Shown here piece after piece: positions 1 to 7,221 of a stretch of DNA of 22,417 nucleotides (within the stretch, counting starts at the first letter, position 1; every line of letters begins with the position of its first letter). The stretch lies in NCBI GenBank assembly GCA_036389715.1, contig DASVWH010000210.1, positions 1-22,417 of the forward strand. The letters run 5' to 3'. The notes beneath the pieces are model-generated. The model did not search any database. It saw nothing but the letters and a program-made list of their open reading frames with translations, and was not told where the DNA came from. Source of the stretch: DASVWH01 sp036389715 (GTDB lineage Bacteria; Acidobacteriota; Blastocatellia; Pyrinomonadales; Pyrinomonadaceae). The position numbers and the translations under genes were made by a program.

Positions 1-68
1 GTCCGCAGTCAGCGGGGCAAAGCGGGCCTCTCTGAAATTAAGGCGGGCCGCTCTCTTTGAATCCGGGC

Positions 69-749
69 TCAGGTGTAGCCGAGTTCCGCCAGTTTCTCTA
101 TCGTCAGCGACGAAGAGCCCTCGCCTTTACTCACGGAAGCACGCTCGCCCTTACTTTCCCCGGCGATGGTCAGGATGCGCTCGACGTACTTGGCGATGAT
201 GTCGGCTTCGAGATTAACGGCATCGCCCGGCCTCAGGTGCGAGAGGTTGGTGACGGCCCAGGTCTTCGGAATGACGGCGATCTCGAAATACTCCTCGGCC
301 AGTGCGGCGACCGTCAGGCTGATGCCTTCGACCGCCACGGAGCCCTTGAAGACCAGGTAGCGCGCCATCTCCGGCGGGTAAGCGATGCGCACGGTCCAGG
401 AACCGCCGTGCTCCTCTGCGTGAAGAAATCGGCCGCGCGCGTCCACGTGTCCCTGGACGATGTGGCCGCCGAGACGGGTCGCGGGCGTCACGGCGCGTTC
501 GAGATTGACCGCTGCTCCGGCGCGCAGAGTCCCGAGCGTCGAGCGCTGCATGGTCTCGCCGGAGCCGTCGGCGGCAAACGAGTCGCCACGCAGCTCAATG
601 GCCGTCAGGCAGACGCCGTTGACAGAGATGGAATCACCCTCTGCCGTCCCGCGCGTGACCGTTCGCGCTTCGATGACGAGGCGCGCGCCTTCGCCCCGCT
701 GCTCAAGGCTGCGGACGCGCCCCAGTTCTTCGATGATGCCGGTAAACAT
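69..749 (-). CDS. ribE: Riboflavin synthase, alpha chain
   Basis: Cytoplasmic enzyme that dismutates two 6,7-dimethyl-8-ribityllumazine molecules into riboflavin, the last step of vitamin B2 synthesis. The 226-residue product starts with the family hallmark MFTGIIEELG. It shows the two tandem lumazine-binding barrels: the first contains VNGVCLTA and ends near GGHIVQGHVD, and the second contains VEGISLTV and ends with VNLEADIIAKYVERIL. After the second barrel comes a Ser/Lys/Glu-rich tail of roughly 30 residues, making it slightly longer than the E. coli enzyme. The ATG at 749-747 has no clear Shine-Dalgarno sequence. It is last in a run of six minus-strand genes, 129 bases after cmk. No other riboflavin gene is present, and the upstream gap lacks an FMN riboswitch core. 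The 68 bases between its stop and the left edge show nothing I recognise. Confidence 0.96.
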   Translation of the reverse strand: MFTGIIEELGRVRSLEQRGEGARLVIEARTVTRGTAEGDSISVNGVCLTAIELRGDSFAADGSGETMQRSTLGTLRAGAAVNLERAVTPATRLGGHIVQGHVDARGRFLHAEEHGGSWTVRIAYPPEMARYLVFKGSVAVEGISLTVAALAEEYFEIAVIPKTWAVTNLSHLRPGDAVNLEADIIAKYVERILTIAGESKGERASVSKGEGSSSLTIEKLAELGYT

Positions 750-878
750 AGATTTTCAACGCCTGTGACGCAACGGGAAACGGGGCGGAGCACCCACCGC
801 GGACCTCCAAATGAGAATGGGGCAAATGAGCATCCGTCGAAGTTGACCCGCCCGGCCTCTCTGGCTGCCGGTCCTTGC

Positions 879-1559
879 CTACTTTGACTGGCGCTCGCGG
901 ATGGCGTCCATCAGCTGCTCGAAGACCTCCTCGATCGAAAGCTCCGTGCAATCTACGACGACGGCATCCGGGGCGATGGCCAGCGGCGAATCCTCGCGGG
1001 TCGAGTCGCGGTGGTCGCGCGCATTGATGTCGGCCAGCGTCTCCTCGAAGGTCGCGTTGCGCTGCTTCAGGCGGTCCTCTTCAAACCTGCGCCGAGCGCG
1101 GGCTTCGGGCGACGCCGTGAGAAAGAACTTGAGGTCGGCGCGGGGAAAGACGACCGTCCCGGCGTCGCGCCCGTCGAGGACAGCGCCCTGCCCGCCCTTG
1201 CCCAGCTCGCGCTGTCGCTCGACCAGTATCCTGCGGACTTCGGGAAACGCGGAGACGATGGAGGCCGTGTGGCTGATCTCCCCGGTGCGTATCTCGTCCG
1301 TGACGTTGCGCCCGTTCAACTTGACCTGCAAAGAGTCCGGGTCGCCCTCCAGGATGATCTCGGCGCGCTCCGCAATGGCCGCAACGGCCGCGGCATCCGC
1401 CGTGCTCGTCCCTGCCTCCGTGACCGCCAGCGCGACCGCGCGGTACATCGCCCCCGTGTCAATGTAAAGCAGCTCCAGCTCGCGCGCGATCATCCGCCCG
1501 AGCGTTGACTTGCCCGCGCCCGACGGGCCGTCAATAGTGATAATAAATGGTCGAGCCAT
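879..1559 (-). CDS. cmk: Cytidylate kinase (CMP/dCMP kinase)
   Basis: Phosphorylates CMP and dCMP with ATP in the pyrimidine salvage and recycling pathway; cytoplasmic. The 226-residue product begins MARPFIITIDGPSGAGKST, in which GPSGAGKST is the Walker A loop, followed by the typical LYIDTGAMYRAVAL nucleotide-binding stretch. DGRDAGTVVFPRADLKFFLTA and ARARRRFEED match the Cmk core and lid. The length equals the usual family length of about 227. The same frame is open upstream to 1652, but that extension (31 residues rich in CSLLTAH) is only a translation of the heptad repeat array beside the gene, so I chose the ATG at 1559-1557. No Shine-Dalgarno site is visible because the repeats occupy the leader. 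ltaE lies upstream and ribE downstream on the same strand. Confidence 0.96.
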   Translation of the reverse strand: MARPFIITIDGPSGAGKSTLGRMIARELELLYIDTGAMYRAVALAVTEAGTSTADAAAVAAIAERAEIILEGDPDSLQVKLNGRNVTDEIRTGEISHTASIVSAFPEVRRILVERQRELGKGGQGAVLDGRDAGTVVFPRADLKFFLTASPEARARRRFEEDRLKQRNATFEETLADINARDHRDSTREDSPLAIAPDAVVVDCTELSIEEVFEQLMDAIRERQSK

Positions 1560-1569
1560 GATAGTCGGT

Positions 1570-1716
1570 AGTGAGCAGTGAGCAGTAAGCAGTGAGCAGT
1601 AAACAATACGCCTTGAGCGTTGAGCAGTGAGTCGTGAGCAGTCAGCAGTCAAGACTAAAAGAGCTTCCTTTAACTGCTCACTGCTTACTGCTCACTGCTC
1701 ACTGCTCACTGCTCAC
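1570..1716. repeat. Heptad repeat array forming a 30-bp perfect inverted repeat
   Basis: The cmk-ltaE gap is built from a seven-base unit, AGTGAGC on the left and its complement GCTCACT on the right. The left arm 1570-1599 is an exact reverse complement of 1674-1703, including one variant unit (AGTAAGC) that is mirrored in place. The right side carries about two further units to 1716. The 74 bases between the arms contain decayed copies of the same heptad. The array supplies the leader of cmk and the last codons and stop of ltaE. It resembles the short tandemly repeated repetitive (STRR) heptamers known from cyanobacteria, but the mirrored arrangement is what stands out. Confidence 0.9.
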
Positions 1717-2742
1717 TAAAATCGCGCGCAGCTCGCGCAGGGCCGTCTCGATGTCGGCGCGCGAAACATCGTAATGCGTGACCATGCGGATTGATGAGCC
1801 GAAGCCGGAAGCCAGCACGCCGCGTTCAAGCAGTCGCGCGCAGATTTCGTCCACCGGGATGCCGGTCTCCAGCACGTCGAAGATGACGATGTTGGTCCTG
1901 ACGGTTGCAGGGTCAATCCGCACGCCGTCAATTTCGGCCAGCCCTTGCGCGAGCCGCTGCGCGTTGGCGTGATCTTCGTGCAGGCGCGCGGGCGTCTCTT
2001 CGAGTGCGATCAACCCTGCGGCAGCCAGCACGCCCGCCTGCCTCATTCCGCCGCCGAGAATCTTGCGCCAGCGCCGCGCCTCGTCTATGAAGGCACGGCT
2101 CCCGAGCAGCATCGAGCCGACGGGCGCGCCCAGGCCCTTAGACAAACAGAACATCACGGAATCGGCCGGTCGCGCCAGGGCCGCGACAGGTTCGCCGAGC
2201 GCGACGCCCGCGTTGAAGATGCGTGCGCCGTCCAGGTGAACGGGAATCCCGATGGCGTGCGCGCGGTCGCAAATCTCCTCGGTTCGCCCGCGCGAAAGCA
2301 GCGTCCCGCCCGCCAGGTTATGAGAATTTTCGAGCGCGATCAGGCCCGTCGGCGCGACGTAGTAAGCACCGCCGAAATGGAGCGCCTCTTCAATCTCCGG
2401 CCAGCCGAGAATGCCCGTGCCGTCGCGGCTGCGAACCGGGCGCGCGAGCGTCCCGGCGACCGCCGACATCGCCGCCATCTCGTAGTTGAAGATGTGCCCG
2501 CGCTCCTCTATCAAGACCTCCATGCCGGGGCTCGTGTGCAGCTTGACGGCGATCTGGTTGCCCATCGAGCCGGTCGGCACGAAGATGGCCGCCTCCTTCT
2601 CGAAAATCTCGGCCGCGCGCTCCTGCAAGCGATTGACGGTCGGGTCCTCGCCGTAGACATCGTCGCCCACTTCGGCCTCGGCCATCGCGCGCCGCATCGC
2701 GGGCGTCGGCTTCGTCACGGTATCGCTTCGTAAATCGATCAT
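1699..2742 (-). CDS. ltaE: Low-specificity L-threonine aldolase
   Basis: PLP enzyme of fold type I that cleaves L-threonine or L-allo-threonine to glycine and acetaldehyde. The 347-residue protein starts MIDLRSDTVTKPTPAMRRAM, a signature of the family. GDDVYGEDPTVN follows, then RGHIFNYE with the His (about residue 87) that stacks on PLP. HLDGARIFNA (about 169-178) carries the cofactor-contacting Asp and Arg, and CLSKGLGAPVGS holds the PLP lysine at residue 202. The C-terminal residues VSSEQ and the TGA stop are encoded by the flanking heptad repeats, so the original end has probably been replaced. The ATG at 2742 has no Shine-Dalgarno sequence. Inverted heptad arrays flank the gene on both sides, which sets it apart from its neighbours hemW and cmk. 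Confidence 0.95.
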   Translation of the reverse strand: MIDLRSDTVTKPTPAMRRAMAEAEVGDDVYGEDPTVNRLQERAAEIFEKEAAIFVPTGSMGNQIAVKLHTSPGMEVLIEERGHIFNYEMAAMSAVAGTLARPVRSRDGTGILGWPEIEEALHFGGAYYVAPTGLIALENSHNLAGGTLLSRGRTEEICDRAHAIGIPVHLDGARIFNAGVALGEPVAALARPADSVMFCLSKGLGAPVGSMLLGSRAFIDEARRWRKILGGGMRQAGVLAAAGLIALEETPARLHEDHANAQRLAQGLAEIDGVRIDPATVRTNIVIFDVLETGIPVDEICARLLERGVLASGFGSSIRMVTHYDVSRADIETALRELRAILVSSEQ

Positions 2743-2752
2743 TGGGTAAAGG

Positions 2753-2858
2753 CAGTTTTGAGTTTTCAGTTTTCGTTTTTCAGTTTTCAGCCCGCAATCT
2801 TCAATCTTTCAGCTTCCGGCCCTGCCGCTTTTAACTGGAAACTGAAGACTCAAAACTG
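2753..2858. repeat. Second heptad array with imperfect inverted arms
   Basis: The 134-base gap between ltaE and hemW starts with copies of a different seven-base unit, AGTTTTC (with variants AGTTTTG and GTTTTTC), across about 2754-2788. A mirrored block lies at 2837-2864. Arms 2753-2774 and 2837-2858 pair at 20 of 22 positions. The unit length and mirrored layout are those of the cmk-ltaE array, but the sequence is AT-rich and different. Confidence 0.85.
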
Positions 2859-2876
2859 AAAACCGTCAGGCTTTCA

Positions 2877-4016
2877 TCAAACGAATCTGGCGAATACTTC
2901 GTTAGAGAGCAGCGCGCCGTCGGACGTTAGCCTGAGCCAGTCGTCTTCAAGCTCGATGAGGCGCGCGTCGCTCAGGGTTGCAAGGTCCGCCGCGCGCTCG
3001 ACGCGCAGGTCCGTGCCAAAGCGTGTGCGTAAGTCGTTCAGGCTAATGCCGCCGAGCAGGCGCAGGCCGAGGAAGATGGCCTCGGCCTGCCTCTCACGGT
3101 CATCAAGCTCTATGGTCTCGATGACGGGCGTGCCGCCGCCTTCGACCAGCTCAGTGTAGCGCCGCGCGTCGCGCTCGTTGGACCAGCGCGTGCGCTCGCC
3201 GTCGAAGGAGTGCGCGGAACAGCCGAAGCCGTAGACGGCCTCGCCCGTCCAGTACTTAGTGTTGTGCCGCGATTCGGAGCCGGGCAGGGCGAAGTTGGAA
3301 ATCTCGTAATGACGATAGCCCGCCCGGCCCGTCACGTCTACCATCAGGCGATACATTTCCGCCGCCCGGTCGTCGTCCGGCCGCGGGAGCGCGCCGCGCC
3401 CTATCTGCTCCGCCAGCGGCGTGCCCTCATGGACTTCCAGAAGATAGAGCGAGAGATGCTCGGGGCGAAGCGCGAGAGCCTCTTCCAGGTTGCGCGCCCA
3501 GTCGGAAAGCGTCTGGCCCGGCAGCCCCGCGATCAGATCGAAGCTGATGTTGTCGAACCCGGCCATGCGCAGGTCGGCAATCGTTTGCCTGACATCCGCC
3601 GCCGTATGAACGCGCCCCAGGCGGCGCAGCTCACGATCATCGAAAGTCTGCGCGCCGAAGCTCGCGCGATTGACGCCGAGACGCCTGTACTGGCGGAGGA
3701 CTTCCGGTTCGAGCGTGCCGGGGTTCATCTCCATCGTCACTTCCGCGCCCGGCGCGACGCGGAAATGCTCGCGCACGGCCCGCAGGAGATACTCCACCTG
3801 CGCGGGCGAAAGCAGCGAGGGAGTGCCGCCGCCGAAATAGATGGTCTCGACTTCGCGCGCCGTTCTGCCAACGGACGAAAAGGCCGCGATTTCGCACGCG
3901 ACCGCGCGGACGTAGCGCTCCGCCAGCTCGCCGTCGTATGCGCCGGTCGCGAAATCGCAATAGGAACAGCGCGACCTGCAAAAAGGAATGTGGATGTAAA
4001 CTCCGCCTGGCTTCAT
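2877..4016 (-). CDS. hemW: HemW, radical-SAM heme chaperone (coproporphyrinogen oxidase-like)
   Basis: Radical-SAM protein of the HemN/HemW family. Proven members bind heme and deliver it to apoproteins; many are mis-annotated as oxygen-independent coproporphyrinogen III oxidase. The 379-residue product has the iron-sulfur motif at the N-terminus, HIPFCRSRCSYCDF, with cysteines 13, 17 and 20 (CX3CX2C). True HemN has an extra cysteine two residues after the third, and here Asp-Phe follows, which favours HemW. YFGGGTPSLL is the SAM-binding glycine motif, and EMNPGTLEPE and NRASFGAQTFDD are also family signatures. The C-terminal HemN_C region is present (from about residue 300). A perfect extended -10 box lies only 12 bases before the ATG, so the transcript may be nearly leaderless; no Shine-Dalgarno site is visible. 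Confidence 0.95.
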   Translation of the reverse strand: MKPGGVYIHIPFCRSRCSYCDFATGAYDGELAERYVRAVACEIAAFSSVGRTAREVETIYFGGGTPSLLSPAQVEYLLRAVREHFRVAPGAEVTMEMNPGTLEPEVLRQYRRLGVNRASFGAQTFDDRELRRLGRVHTAADVRQTIADLRMAGFDNISFDLIAGLPGQTLSDWARNLEEALALRPEHLSLYLLEVHEGTPLAEQIGRGALPRPDDDRAAEMYRLMVDVTGRAGYRHYEISNFALPGSESRHNTKYWTGEAVYGFGCSAHSFDGERTRWSNERDARRYTELVEGGGTPVIETIELDDRERQAEAIFLGLRLLGGISLNDLRTRFGTDLRVERAADLATLSDARLIELEDDWLRLTSDGALLSNEVFARFV

Positions 4017-4028
4017 CTTGAAGAAAGA

Positions 4029-4037
4029 TTATACCAC
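4029..4037 (-). promoter_or_regulatory. Extended -10 promoter element for hemW
   Basis: Read on the minus strand the bases are TGGTATAAT, a consensus TATAAT with the extended TGn motif. No good -35 box is found 16-19 bases upstream, as is common for extended -10 promoters. The box ends 12 bases before the hemW ATG, predicting a leader of only about 5 bases. The palindrome CCACGTGG overlaps its upstream edge at 4035-4042. Confidence 0.5.
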
Positions 4038-4060
4038 GTGGCGAAAAGCAAGCCTGAAGG

Positions 4061-4076
4061 CCGCCGAGCGGCGGCT
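4061..4076 (-). terminator. Possible hairpin terminator after the dipeptidase gene
   Basis: GCCGCC and GGCGGC form a 6-bp GC stem around a 4-base loop, in the 130-base gap between the dipeptidase stop and hemW. On the minus strand a weak T-rich stretch follows only after about ten bases, so this is a poor intrinsic terminator. It could equally be a chance GC palindrome. Confidence 0.25.
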
Positions 4077-4146
4077 GGCAGACTGAAGTGCGTGTCTCGC
4101 GCAAAGTCGGACCGTCATCCTTTGCGCCCGCCGGACGGCCGGACGC

Positions 4147-5463
4147 CTAATTGCGTCTCAGGCTGCCTTCGGCGCTGATGTTGCGCGAGGAGGTGCGGGC
4201 GGTGCGCTCGGCCTGGGCGAAGACGCGCAGGAGATTCTCGCCCAGAATCTTGCGTATATCTTTCTCCTTGTAGCCGCGCCGCAAGAGTTCGTAAGTAATA
4301 TTCGGCAGCTCCGAGATGTCCTTCATGCCTTCGGGCAGGCGCGGCACGCCGTCGAAATCCGAGCCGATGCCGACGTGGTCCACCCCTGCGACTTTGGCGA
4401 TGTGATCTATGTGGTCTATGAGGACGGAGAGCGGCGTCGGCGGCAGCGGGTTGGCGTCGAAGAGCTTCTTCCTCTCTTCGTCAAGACGCTTCGGGTCGTC
4501 CTTAAACTGCCTGCCCAGCTCGTCCAGTTGCGGCTTGAGCCGCACGTCGCGCGCACGGTCGGCGTCGTAGGCCCGCTGGTCTATGAAGACGGGGTAGAAG
4601 TTGACCATCACGACGCCGCCGTTTCTGGCGATGCGCAGCAGCAGCTCGTCCGGGATGTTGCGCGGGTGATTGCTGAGCGCGCGTGCCGAAGAATGAGAAG
4701 CGATGATGGGCGCGGTCGAGACATCCAGCACGTCGCTCATCGTCTTGTCCGAGACGTGCGAGACATCTACGAGCATCCCCAGCCGGTTCATCTCGCGCAC
4801 CACCTCTTTGCCGAAATCCGTCAGCCCGTTGTGCCGCGCCACGTCGCGCGAGGAATCGGCCCAGTCGTTCGTGTTGTTGTGCGTCAGCGTCATGTAGCGC
4901 ACGCCGAGGCGGTAGAAATCGCGCAGCGCCATCAGGGAGTTTTCAATGGCGTGCCCGCCCTCTATGCCCATCAGCGCGGCCAGCTTTCCCTGTTTCTTGG
5001 CGCGGCGAATATCTTCGACGGAGGTTGCCATCATGATGGCGTTCGGGTAACGCTCGGCGGCGCGGTAGACCAGATCAATCTGATCGAGCGCGCGGCGCGC
5101 AGACCCGCCAGCGGTCGCGTACTTCTTGTCCACATAGATCGAGAAGAATTCGGCCGTCAGCCCGCCCTGCTTCATCCGCGCAAGGTCCGTGTGGTACTTG
5201 CCCGCGGAAGGCGTGGCGAGGTCGTAATCCTCGTCAATCATCATGGATGTGATGTCGTTATGGGTATCAACGACGATCGCCTTGCGATGAATGCGCAGCG
5301 CCTCGCGCCACAAACGCTCGTCGCGCGGGGCCGCGGTCGTCGCAGCCTGACCCGCCGGAGCCGCGCCCGGAGCGTTTCCCTGCGGGAGCGCCAGCGGGAC
5401 CGTTAAGGTGAGCAGGAGCAGTAGTGCGGCCGCGAGCCGTGAGTTCGTCTGTTTGCTTAACAT
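4147..5463 (-). CDS. Secreted membrane dipeptidase, peptidase family M19
   Basis: Zinc dipeptidase related to mammalian renal dipeptidase; it hydrolyses dipeptides, often including D-residues at the second position. The 438-residue protein begins with an export signal (LAAALLLLLTLTVPLALP, about residues 10-27) and an Ala/Pro-rich linker, so it should act in the periplasm or outside. All expected binuclear zinc elements are visible: THND with His68 and Asp70, the bridging glutamate in MGIEGGHAIENS, DVSHVSD, ASHSSARALSNHPRN, and HVGIGSDFDG near the C-terminus. The last 25 residues are Ser/Arg-rich and not conserved in the family. A weak GAGGA about 12 bases upstream supports the ATG at 5463. 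It lies 95 bases downstream of the DUF457 gene on the same strand. The physiological substrate cannot be read from the sequence. Confidence 0.94.
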   Translation of the reverse strand: MLSKQTNSRLAAALLLLLTLTVPLALPQGNAPGAAPAGQAATTAAPRDERLWREALRIHRKAIVVDTHNDITSMMIDEDYDLATPSAGKYHTDLARMKQGGLTAEFFSIYVDKKYATAGGSARRALDQIDLVYRAAERYPNAIMMATSVEDIRRAKKQGKLAALMGIEGGHAIENSLMALRDFYRLGVRYMTLTHNNTNDWADSSRDVARHNGLTDFGKEVVREMNRLGMLVDVSHVSDKTMSDVLDVSTAPIIASHSSARALSNHPRNIPDELLLRIARNGGVVMVNFYPVFIDQRAYDADRARDVRLKPQLDELGRQFKDDPKRLDEERKKLFDANPLPPTPLSVLIDHIDHIAKVAGVDHVGIGSDFDGVPRLPEGMKDISELPNITYELLRRGYKEKDIRKILGENLLRVFAQAERTARTSSRNISAEGSLRRN

Positions 5464-5480
5464 AGTCCGAAATTTTCCTC

Positions 5481-5524
5481 ACCGGAGTGGCAGAGTGTCC
5501 GAAGGGCCAAGCTTCAACCGCTTG
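5481..5524 (+). other. tRNA-like 5' half (possible decayed tRNA)
   Basis: The gap upstream of the dipeptidase contains TGGCAGAGTG...CCGAAGG, resembling the D-arm of class II tRNAs. It is followed at 5508-5524 by a perfect 5-bp stem (CAAGC/GCTTG) around the 7-base loop TTCAACC with T in the position-33 place, so the anticodon would be CAA. No T-arm (GTTCGA-type) or closing 3' acceptor strand follows, the D-stem pairs poorly, and C at position 37 is unusual. At best it is a remnant. Confidence 0.2.
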
Positions 5525-5558
5525 ATTCTCAGAGGGCGATACTAACACGGGAGCCGGA

Positions 5559-6122
5559 TTATTTATCGCCTTGAGTAGAGCCGGGCGCGGTCGCCCTTCG
5601 AGAGAGCCAGACGGCCGCGACCATCAGTGCGGCCGGAATCCAAATCCAGACAAACTCGTTGATGATTACCTCCAGTCCGCGCGAGCTGAAGAAGGGCGCG
5701 ATGCCGATGGGAGAGACCTCGATGGGACGCCAGGGGAAAAAGTACCTGGTCGCATCGAAGGGAGCGAAGAAGGCTACGCCCAGCCCGCCGTTCGTCAGCG
5801 CGTCCAGAAGACCGTGCGAGGCCGTCACCAGGAAGAAGTAAAAGACGAGCGACCACCACCGTTTCGTCAGGGCCGGTATCTCTCTGAAAGCCAGCGGGAC
5901 AATCAGCAGGCCCAGCAGCAGGGCGAAAAAGAGCGAGTGCGAAAGCCCTCTATGTCCGAACATCGAGCCGTATGGAATGCCGAAGGCGAACGCGGCGGCA
6001 TCGGCGTCGGGCAGCACCGCGCACAGGGCCGAGAGCACCCAGAAGCGCGGCCGCATCCCCTCGGCCGTGTAGACCCGCCCCAGGGCCAGCGCCGCGAAAG
6101 CATGAGAGAAAGCCGAAGCCAT
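5559..6122 (-). CDS. Membrane-bound metal-dependent hydrolase (DUF457, YdjM-like)
   Basis: Integral membrane protein of the LexA-binding/YdjM (DUF457) family, predicted to be a metal-dependent hydrolase of unknown substrate. The product has 187 residues from the ATG at 6122; an in-frame TTG two codons upstream (6128) is an alternative. The conserved histidine/aspartate set is clear: an early SHAFAALALG, then LPDADA, GHRGLSHS and ASHGLLDALTNGG. At least four hydrophobic segments alternate with these motifs, including LFFALLLGLLIVPLAF, SLVFYFFLVTA and WIWIPAALMVAAVWL. It is the first gene of the minus-strand run, transcribed from a divergent gap. A TTGACA sits 18 bases before TATTTC, putting a start site almost on the ATG, and no Shine-Dalgarno site is seen. 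Confidence 0.85.
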   Translation of the reverse strand: MASAFSHAFAALALGRVYTAEGMRPRFWVLSALCAVLPDADAAAFAFGIPYGSMFGHRGLSHSLFFALLLGLLIVPLAFREIPALTKRWWSLVFYFFLVTASHGLLDALTNGGLGVAFFAPFDATRYFFPWRPIEVSPIGIAPFFSSRGLEVIINEFVWIWIPAALMVAAVWLSRRATAPGSTQGDK

Positions 6123-6129
6123 GCTCAAT

Positions 6130-6179
6130 GAAATAGCCGCGTGGCCGACCCACTGTCAACTGTGGTTGTCCACATTGAC
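6130..6179 (-). promoter_or_regulatory. Candidate promoter with overlapping palindrome for the DUF457 gene
   Basis: On the minus strand a perfect TTGACA (6154-6159) is separated by 18 bases from TATTTC (6130-6135, only 3 of 6 to consensus). An inverted repeat overlaps the -35: GTCAA-C-TGTGG at 6155-6165 mirrors CCACA-TTGAC at 6170-6179, with one bulged base and a 4-base centre. This looks like an operator over a promoter. The rest of the gap (6180-6260) shows nothing I recognise. Confidence 0.4.
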
Positions 6180-6260
6180 CGCGCTCGGGTCCGGGCGTAA
6201 GAAACCTTTGATGCGGCCCTTGAAGTTTAAATCATCACCGCCCCGGACATCCGCCAGTCT

Positions 6261-6307
6261 GCTCCGTTAAGGGAGCATTGAGCAAAGAAGATTTGCTCAA
6301 GTACAAT
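6261..6307 (+). promoter_or_regulatory. Candidate promoter/operator for the two-component operon
   Basis: Two hairpin-capable elements lie side by side. GCTCC/GGAGC spans 6261-6276, and a perfect 9-bp inverted repeat, TTGAGCAAA (6278-6286) with TTTGCTCAA (6292-6300), has a 5-base centre. TTGAGC (6278-6283, 4 of 6 to -35 consensus) and TACAAT (6302-6307, 5 of 6 to -10) are 18 bases apart. The palindrome would therefore occupy the -35 and the spacer of this promoter, which drives toward the response regulator at 6439. The leader would be about 125 bases. Confidence 0.45.
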
Positions 6308-6438
6308 CGGCAGGAGTTAGTTAAGACATTGACGGGACGAAACAGTAAGCAAAAAGAGTGGCTGCACAGCTTCCTTTATACTTGCGACGATAGTTCGGAG
6401 AAACAGTCGTTGCAGAGAGCCCTGGAAGGAGAGCGGCC

Positions 6439-7221
6439 TTGAGCGCGAACATGTCCATCCTGATTGCCGAAGACAACGTGGCGCAGCGCCATTACCTGCG
6501 CGAGATTCTGGAGCGGGAGTTTGCCGCGCACGCGCCCGTCATCGAGGCCGCCGACGGCGAAGAGACCGTGCAACTGGCGCTTGAGCACCGGCCGGGGCTC
6601 TGCGTGCTGGACATACAGATGCCGAAGCTCTCCGGCGTCAAGGCGGCGCGCGCCATCTGGAAGGAGTACCCGGCGGCGCGCATCATCTTCTGGACGCAGT
6701 TCCCGCACGAAATCTACATCAACGAGATACGCAAGATCATCAAGACGGTGCAGCCGCCGCCCGCCTACGGCTTCATTCACAAGAACAATCCGGAATCGCG
6801 CTTCCTGCGCTTCGTCGCGGCCGTCCTCGAAGACGGCGCGGACATGATTGACCCGGCCTTCAAGGACTCTTTCAAGCGCCCGCTCCTGACAGAGTTTGAA
6901 GCCGAGGCGCTCTATTATCTGGCGCTCGGGCTCTCGAACTGGGCCATCGCGCGCAAGTGCAGCCTGTCGCTGCGCGGCGTCGAGAGCCGTCTGGCGACGC
7001 TCTACGAAAAGCTCTTCGTCTCGATGCCTGAAGGGACGCCGCACGAAGCCTACGACAAGCTGGCCTACAACGTGCGGACGCGCGCCTTCTTCGAGGCGCT
7101 GCGGCGCGGCCTGCTCAATTCGGACGAGCTTGAGACGGCGGCGCACGACCTCGAAACCTGGCTCGCACGCGACCGCAAGCGTTTCATAGACGAACAGGGG
7201 GCGGGCGGAGGCAAACATTGA
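6439..7221 (+). CDS. NarL/FixJ-type response regulator with extended C-terminus
   Basis: DNA-binding response regulator, probably the partner of the kinase encoded directly downstream. The receiver domain (about residues 5-130) has the acidic pocket AEDN, the phospho-acceptor Asp58 in CVLDIQMPKLSG, Thr86 and Lys115 (GFIHKN). The LuxR-type helix-turn-helix spans about 150-193 (LTEFEAEALYYLALGLSNWA, then VESRLATLYEKL). The usual Arg-Glu after LT is replaced by Glu-Phe, and VESRL stands where VKTHL is common, so its target sequence may differ. A 60-residue tail after the helix-turn-helix makes it longer (260) than the usual 210-220. The TTG at 6439 is chosen because GGAAGGAGAG precedes it by 5-7 bases; the ATG at 6451 is too far from that site. 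Confidence 0.9.
   Translation: MSANMSILIAEDNVAQRHYLREILEREFAAHAPVIEAADGEETVQLALEHRPGLCVLDIQMPKLSGVKAARAIWKEYPAARIIFWTQFPHEIYINEIRKIIKTVQPPPAYGFIHKNNPESRFLRFVAAVLEDGADMIDPAFKDSFKRPLLTEFEAEALYYLALGLSNWAIARKCSLSLRGVESRLATLYEKLFVSMPEGTPHEAYDKLAYNVRTRAFFEALRRGLLNSDELETAAHDLETWLARDRKRFIDEQGAGGGKH

Noticed and set aside
750..878. FMN riboswitch upstream of ribE
   Set aside because: The conserved RFN core sequences are absent, and the gap is only 129 bases with no matching stem order.
1560..1652. N-terminal extension of cmk to 1652
   Set aside because: The extra residues are translated heptad repeats; the Cmk family starts right before the P-loop at 1559.
1570..1716. CRISPR array
   Set aside because: Units are 7 bases in direct contact, with no 25-40-base repeats, no unique spacers and no cas genes.
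2877..4016. True oxygen-independent coproporphyrinogen oxidase HemN
   Set aside because: The extra cysteine after the CX3CX2C motif that HemN carries is missing, so HemW fits better.
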